From the NCBI GenBank assembly GCA_016987375.1, contig PJRA01000005.1, positions 3,551,916-3,615,915 of the forward strand: 64,000 bases of DNA. The letters run 5' to 3'. The position numbers and the translations under genes are program-made. The notes under the pieces are model-generated. The model was given only the letters and a program-made list of their open reading frames with translations. It did not search any database and had not been told where the DNA came from. The DNA is from Brachionus koreanus (lineage: Eukaryota > Rotifera > Eurotatoria > Ploima > Brachionidae). Within the stretch, counting starts at the first letter, position 1, and every line of letters starts with the position of its first letter. Positions 58,736-64,000 of this stretch are shown here, in pieces.

Positions 58736-58989
58736 AATAATCTTAAGATTGTTCACGATATTTTTTTGTTGTCTTTAAACTTTATTTAATTTAAAATTAA
58801 TCATGTAACGAAAATTTAATTTTGCATTTTTCAGAATCTAAAAGATTAAGATTTTATTTTTTCAAAATTAGAAAATTTAATTGAAAAATTTTATTCTATT
58901 TAAAAAAATTAATTTCTTTTTATTAACTTTAATACAATACAAAAATTTTTTAAAGACTTTAAAGCGCACTTACACATCAGCTTGCTGCT

Positions 58990-60588
58990 CTAATAGTTTA
59001 ATTTTAAGCAAACAAACCAAGGCACTTTGAGTAAATAAACGAATTTTTTTTTTAAAAAAAATCGAAATTTTACAAAAAGTTGAATTAGAGTTAAACGAAA
59101 TAAACGATTGAAAAGAAAATACAAAAAAAAATTAAAACAATGATTTGAGACAAAAAATAATTTTGCGACCACAACACATTCACGATAAAGGCCATAGTTC
59201 AGCCATCTATTATTGCTCAAATAGTCCTCAATTGTTCTCAATTCGTAGTTAAGATACAAAGTAGAGTTATTTTGCAAGCTCAATAGGATAGCATAAGGTA
59301 TTGTCGAAAAAATAAGATAAAAACCCAAAACTATAATTGTAATATAGTGAGATATTTGATTTACGCTTATTTTAGATGTATTTCTATTTAAATTAAGAAT
59401 AAAAGAACGACGCTTGTTGCTCATTGATGATCTGTCTTGCATCAAAGGCGTCATAGTCATGCTCTTGCAATTTCTGAACTCTTCAAATTTTTGTCTAGCA
59501 TTGATGCAGTAATCAGAGCCAATTACCAGCAATGGTGACTCACTGGCTGATTTTGTTGCTTTGCCTTTGCTCTTGATTATCTGATGTTTTCTTTTTAGAA
59601 ATGACTCCATTTCGAATTCATCCGATGCTGACTGAGAATTTACATTCTTGGGCGAGCATCTAAAAAACTCATTTATGAATCTGTAATTACCAGGCTTGTT
59701 AAATTTTTTTCCCTGAATAGGAATTATTTGTTCATAGGTTTTTTGACAGTAGACCGACTCGTAAATGTTATTCTGGCGAGGCTTGTTCTTGGCTTCCAAT
59801 TTGGGATTTAGACTGGTTATGAAGCGATAAGTATTTATTTGTTTTGACTTGAATATTTTGTATATGACATAGAAATTCATGCACAAAATGAGTATGCCTG
59901 GAATGAACCAAATTAGAACTGGCTCAGTGAATGTAAAATAAATATTATAGTAGGTCCATGTGGTATTGAATAAACTTTTGGTTAGAGAGTTTCGGGCATC
60001 GCATTCTTTTTGCTTTGAATTGTAGACCATTAGAAAACCGCGCGGTAAAGCTAACAAACATGAAATGCCCAGCAGAATGATTCCGATCAAGAGCTTGTGT
60101 TTTTTGTTATTGACAAAAAAGCCTCGATTAAATTTAAGTGGGTTGTATATGTGGTTAAAGCGTTCGGCTGTCACAAACAAGGTAAGCAATACTGAATAGA
60201 AATGAAACATTGACGGACCGTAGTCATAAAAAAAGCAAGACAAATCGGACCTTTTGTATATGTTGTTATTGGTTAGTTTAATCAAAATTAGAAAATTTGG
60301 CAATTCGGACAAAAAATTGTACATAAAGTCACTATATGCCAGAAATATCAGATAGAAAATGCTTTTTCGGTTGATCATTTGATTTTGCATGAGAACCAGA
60401 AAGCAGACCAAATTGGTCAAAAGACCTAGATAGTGGAAAAAAGGAATTGTTTTTTCTAGTTTAGTTCGAAGGGGAGATAGAAGCTCGAGTATGTGATATC
60501 GATCGGAGCGATTGTAAAAATAGACCAATTCAGCTGATTGCTTTGCTAGATGTGTTGAGCTGTCAAGTAGTTTACTGCTGTTTAGCAT
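58990..60588 (-). CDS. Rhodopsin-like (class A) G-protein-coupled receptor
   Basis: A single-exon 532-aa seven-helix receptor. TM1 is about 48-68 (GLLTNLVCFLVL), TM2 76-98 (LIFLAYSDFMY, with the TM2 aspartate), TM3 124-146 ending AERF (142-144, in place of D/E-R-Y), TM4 164-188, TM5 218-246, TM6 412-437 and TM7 472-496. Cys118 (SCFF) and Cys196 (KECDAR) fit the conserved TM3-ECL2 disulfide. The third intracellular loop is very long (about 165 residues) and Ser/Lys-rich. TM6 lacks the CWxP motif (FSTIPYAILL) and TM7 has NFFLY in place of NPxxY. N-glycosylation sites lie near the N-terminus. The overall look is that of lineage-expanded invertebrate peptide receptors (FMRFamide-receptor-like); the ligand is unknown. 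Confidence 0.88.
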   Translation of the reverse strand: MLNSSKLLDSSTHLAKQSAELVYFYNRSDRYHILELLSPLRTKLEKTIPFFHYLGLLTNLVCFLVLMQNQMINRKSIFYLIFLAYSDFMYNFLSELPNFLILIKLTNNNIYKRSDLSCFFYDYGPSMFHFYSVLLTLFVTAERFNHIYNPLKFNRGFFVNNKKHKLLIGIILLGISCLLALPRGFLMVYNSKQKECDARNSLTKSLFNTTWTYYNIYFTFTEPVLIWFIPGILILCMNFYVIYKIFKSKQINTYRFITSLNPKLEAKNKPRQNNIYESVYCQKTYEQIIPIQGKKFNKPGNYRFINEFFRCSPKNVNSQSASDEFEMESFLKRKHQIIKSKGKATKSASESPLLVIGSDYCINARQKFEEFRNCKSMTMTPLMQDRSSMSNKRRSFILNLNRNTSKISVNQISHYITIIVLGFYLIFSTIPYAILLSLQNNSTLYLNYELRTIEDYLSNNRWLNYGLYRECVVVAKLFFVSNHCFNFFLYFLFNRLFRLTLIQLFVKFRFFLKKKFVYLLKVPWFVCLKLNY

Positions 60589-63500
60589 TTCTATTTACAT
60601 TGGACTTTTTCAAATAGTTCTAAAAAATCTTTTAAATAATTAAATAATAGTTCATCTGGAAAAAAATGTTTAAGCTGGAGAAAAAACTCTCGGGCTAAAA
60701 AATTATATGGAATTTAAAATCTCTGGCACTTTACCCATATTAATTACTTGCAGAAATTATTAATTGAATTAGAAAATTAAATTTGTGTAAATTTTTATTA
60801 AGCACGTTAAAATAACAAGAGTCAATTGAGATTTAAGGCAATCAAGAAGATTTAATCAATATTTAATTCAGTAGTCTCTTATACTACTGGAATGACTGGA
60901 ATTTACATCTTGGGGAATATTTATTCTATAAAAAATTTATTTTTAAACAGGGAAGTTAAATTTATGAGTAAAGTTTTTTTTTTTCAAAACTATTAGATTT
61001 CCAAAAACAGAAGCCTGGAATTTTCAATTTAGATTGGTGCACTTAGATACAGCAAACAAAGCACTTCCTGTCAAAGATATGTTATTCTTTACTTTGGATT
61101 TAATTTTAACTTTGTTTTTAACATCTAAATCAAATGTATGTTTCTAATTTCAATTGAGTCACAAATAAATTAGAGCTTAAAAACTTTGGTTCACTTTTAA
61201 TTAGTACTTAATAATGAGATATGATTCAGGGATACTTGGTCTGAATGCAAGGATTTTTGCCTAGTAAATGATGTTTACATCTTAGTTTAATCTGATTATT
61301 TCAAATACTTCCTTTTTATTGAATTATTTTTTAAAAGAACATTTTAATTTTTGGCAGTTTGTTTATTATAGTTACTACCTAACGGTAGTAACTATAATTA
61401 TTATTAAATAAATCTTTTGATGAAGATTTTTTTGAAATTATTAAGATAATTTGCAAATATCTCGTAACTAATTTTTGCATTAGGCGTAATTTTTTCTCAA
61501 AAAATACAAACAAATATTTCGAAAAATGATAACATGCAGTGCTTAAAAGTCATTAAATGTTATCAAAATGATATTCTAAAATCTAAAATTCTACCTAGCT
61601 CAATAAGCTTATAATCGACTTTCAAATTTGCGCTTGTATAGAGCACTCTACCTCAGTAACTACTACTACTAGCCATTAATCAAAAACCAAAAAAATCTAA
61701 ATAAATATTAATTTAAGATATATAATGAGTTTAGACAAAAAAAAATATTTCTTTAACACAGGCTCTTAAATAATATTTTGTATTAGTCTTAAAATTTTTA
61801 AAATTTTTGTTTAAATTTATTTTTTCTTGCCAAATTTTTGCCAACTCGTATACTCTTTTATATTTTCCATTTTTACTCCTAGAATTATTTAATCGGAACA
61901 TATTTTTTAAGTAGTAGTAGTAGTAGTAGTAGTAAATCTGCAGCTTAGAGGTTATTTAAGCATAGCTCTAAAGAGCTGTAACAGTCGCTTCTTTTTATTT
62001 AGCCATCTAAAAAAATTTCTAAGTCAAAAATAAATTTTTTTTTGAACAATTAAAAAAAAAAAAATTTTAAAAAACTATTTTTTACATGATATCATTATAA
62101 TGCTCCTGCAATTCAAAACTTTCTAACTCCCAAAAATTTTTCAATTTCGCTATCATATTCAAAATCTGCATCATAAGAACCTTTTTGATAGCATAATCAT
62201 TTATTCCACTCTCTCTTTTCTAAAGTTTTATAAAACAAGAATAATTTGGCCATTATTTCTTACCCATATTATATCTATTTAATCATTTTAATAAAGAAGG
62301 TTTATTAAATGTAAATTTATTGAATCAATTTTAAATAAAAATATGACTTTTTTTGAAGGCAAAAAAACGTATTAAATCTAAAAATGTTAAAACATAAATT
62401 GAATTTTCAAAGCTGTTTTATAATCGAATTAAATTGTTAAAAATAAATTCACATCGATTTTTTTAAGAATGCTTTAATTCTCAACATTACTTAAGCCTAT
62501 CTGAGATTTATCTGATATTTTGAGATATGTTTTGAACTAGAATCCTAAAAGTACTAAATTTCTTAGCATTTCCTTATTTTACATGTAGGAATTGATGCAG
62601 AACTAGTTATTTTCCTATCTCGAAAAACATTTTAATCAAAATTTGGATAAAATTCATTTAGTTAATCTTTTATTGATTTCGTATAATAATTTGATCATGA
62701 ATTTTTACTTGAGAAAGCAAATAAAGTAATAATGAGAAATAATTCCATTCAGTTAAGCCAAACAGTAATAAAACTACCGTATAAATCTTTAATGAGACAA
62801 TATATAATTGATGCATTTAGAATCCAATACAAATAAGTTATTAATAACAAGTGCAGAAAAATAGTTGCCCGAAATTTCAATAAAAAATTAGCTTTGATAG
62901 TAAAAAGATGAATTTATGAAATTTCAAAAGTTAGCAAGAAAGTTTATTTTACATTCAAAATTAATTACCATTGAGGAATTGGCATCAACTTATTTGTTGG
63001 CCTTGAATTTGAAAAAATCCTGGAAAACAAGTTCACAAAATTAACATGTTTAGTCATTTAATATTTTGCATTTTTTAAAATGTTAGATATTTTTGATTTT
63101 TATACGCTAAATTAAACAGAATTGAATGCTAATGATGTACTCAAAATGATATGTCTGATTATGTGTTAATTTGATTCTAAAAAATTTTAAAAAACATAAA
63201 TTTTTAATTGAAAATTTTGAAATTCAGGTATTGTTACATCAGAAACAACAACAACTTGTGAAATATGTCTTTGAATCTATTTTCGAAATTAAGAAAACAG
63301 AAATAAACAATTGAACCCATCTCATCCAGCTCGACCATTCATGAAAAGAGAAACAGTTGGATAGAAAGTTAAAAATGTATGTTTGGCGGAATTCTTTAAG
63401 GGTAACACAGTTAGTCCTTCTTTGTTCAACTGAAAGCAAGATTTGTATCAAGATTCGATATAGTTCAGCTAGAAGAACAATGACAAAAATAGGATGCTGT

Positions 63501-64000
63501 GAATTGTTAAATTGCTTACAGAAATTATATGTATTGAAAATAATTTCTTTACTAAATGATAGAAAATTGACAAAATGAATAATACTATTAAAATTATATG
63601 ATTTGTTAAACAGCCTTAAGGTGATTCTAGACAGTTAATTAATTAAAAATAAATCTTCTATCTATTTATAAACTAATCGATATTGGTCAGAGAATTTCGA
63701 ACAGCTTTTTTTTTAAATTAAATTGCAAAATAACAATTTGAGTCGTAAAGGAATAAAAAAATTTGATGCAATCAATTATACTTTTCTCAAAAATTTCAGT
63801 TAATACTTGAAATGAAATCGGTCCTCTTTTAATCGAGGAATTTTGTACAAAAAATGGCTGAAATGCTGTTTTCTATGTGTTCATCAACTATTCGAATATT
63901 TATTTATTTTCCTCTTTAGACAATTTCCTTTTTTTATCTTTAATATTGTGATTAAGAAAAATATTGATTCTAAATTAAAATAAAAGAAAATAATAAAAGT
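60589..64000. other. AT-rich region, no gene seen
   Basis: 3.4 kb upstream of the GPCR. Contents recognised: a perfect 15-bp-arm hairpin at 61365-61398; a short LINE 3'-end-like sequence near 61637-61675 (TAGAGCACTCTACCTCAGTAACTACTACTAC); and an (AGT)n tract at 61912-61934 followed by GC-richer sequence that may be the same LINE end on the minus strand. Weak open frames at 63.2-63.6 kb have no recognisable domain. Confidence 0.45.
61912..61934. repeat. (AGT)n microsatellite
   Basis: About eight AGT units, perhaps the tail of a minus-strand 5'-truncated LINE whose 3' sequence (CTGCAGCTTAGAGG...AGAGCTG) lies to its right. Confidence 0.8.

Noticed and set aside
63239..63578. Overlapping 70-aa frames on both strands near 63.4 kb
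   Set aside because: A faint likeness to reverse-transcriptase text (GNTVSPSLFN) is too short and is followed directly by a stop.
1..64000. CRISPR arrays, bacterial operons, prophage or plasmid functions
   Set aside because: Spliced animal genes, GT-AG introns and a Pol III SINE show eukaryotic nuclear DNA; no array of spaced identical repeats was seen.
1..64000. Canonical tRNA or rRNA genes
   Set aside because: The only A-box/B-box pair I found belongs to the SINE at 58 kb; no cloverleaf or rRNA-like stretch was recognised by eye. A covariance-model scan would be decisive.

Overview
The window is nuclear DNA from a small invertebrate animal. It is very AT-rich (by eye roughly three quarters A+T), with GT-AG introns that are often only 45-70 bp long, and it holds single-gene loci encoding animal-specific proteins: ITFG1/TIP, RBMX2, a tetraspanin, a receptor tyrosine phosphatase and a rhodopsin-like GPCR. 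A rotifer such as Brachionus is my best guess from general style only; no marker here proves it. Two runs of N (16637-17381 and 40581-40923) are assembly gaps.

Layout. 241-2786 (-): arylacetamide-deacetylase-like membrane esterase, three exons including a 64-bp internal exon. 5397-6173 (+): single-exon membrane-anchored class I methyltransferase. 6298-7140 (+): RBMX2, four exons. 7.1-15 kb: gene-poor, with a decayed non-LTR retrotransposon. 14992-19208 (+): ITFG1/TIP, eight exons; the first gap lies in its intron 4. 19.2-23.4 kb: decayed DNA transposons, including a TTAA-flanked MITE and a Tigger/pogo relic. 23381-39705 (+): a 24-exon receptor-type tyrosine phosphatase that I could join in frame from signal peptide to stop (about 1739 aa). 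39.8-42.7 kb: LINE and MULE/ZSWIM debris and the second gap. 42820-43830 (+): an unrecognised single-exon gene with an HExxH motif. 44.3-48.7 kb: MITE, LTR, LINE fragments and a rearranged partial copy of the phosphatase 3' end. 50537-51546 (+): tetraspanin, four exons. 51.8-58.8 kb: a dense transposon graveyard containing a composite inverted-repeat element and a Ty3/gypsy relic with a SINE nested in it. 58990-60588 (-): single-exon GPCR. 60.6-64 kb: no gene seen.

The host genes do not form a pathway; they are independent loci. The most interesting object is the phosphatase. Its extracellular part begins with three fibronectin-III domains, each split at mid-domain by an inserted PAN/apple domain. 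All the introns around these pieces are phase 1, and a fourth FN3 near the membrane has the same mid-domain phase-1 intron without a PAN. Four Ig domains, the fourth FN3, a membrane span, a complete catalytic PTP domain and a catalytically dead, shortened second PTP domain follow. Its last exons were copied about 9 kb downstream in a partly inverted form. The second lead is the orphan HExxH protein.

Exon boundaries were worked out by hand from splice consensus, phase and domain continuity. All family assignments come from motif recognition, not from searches.
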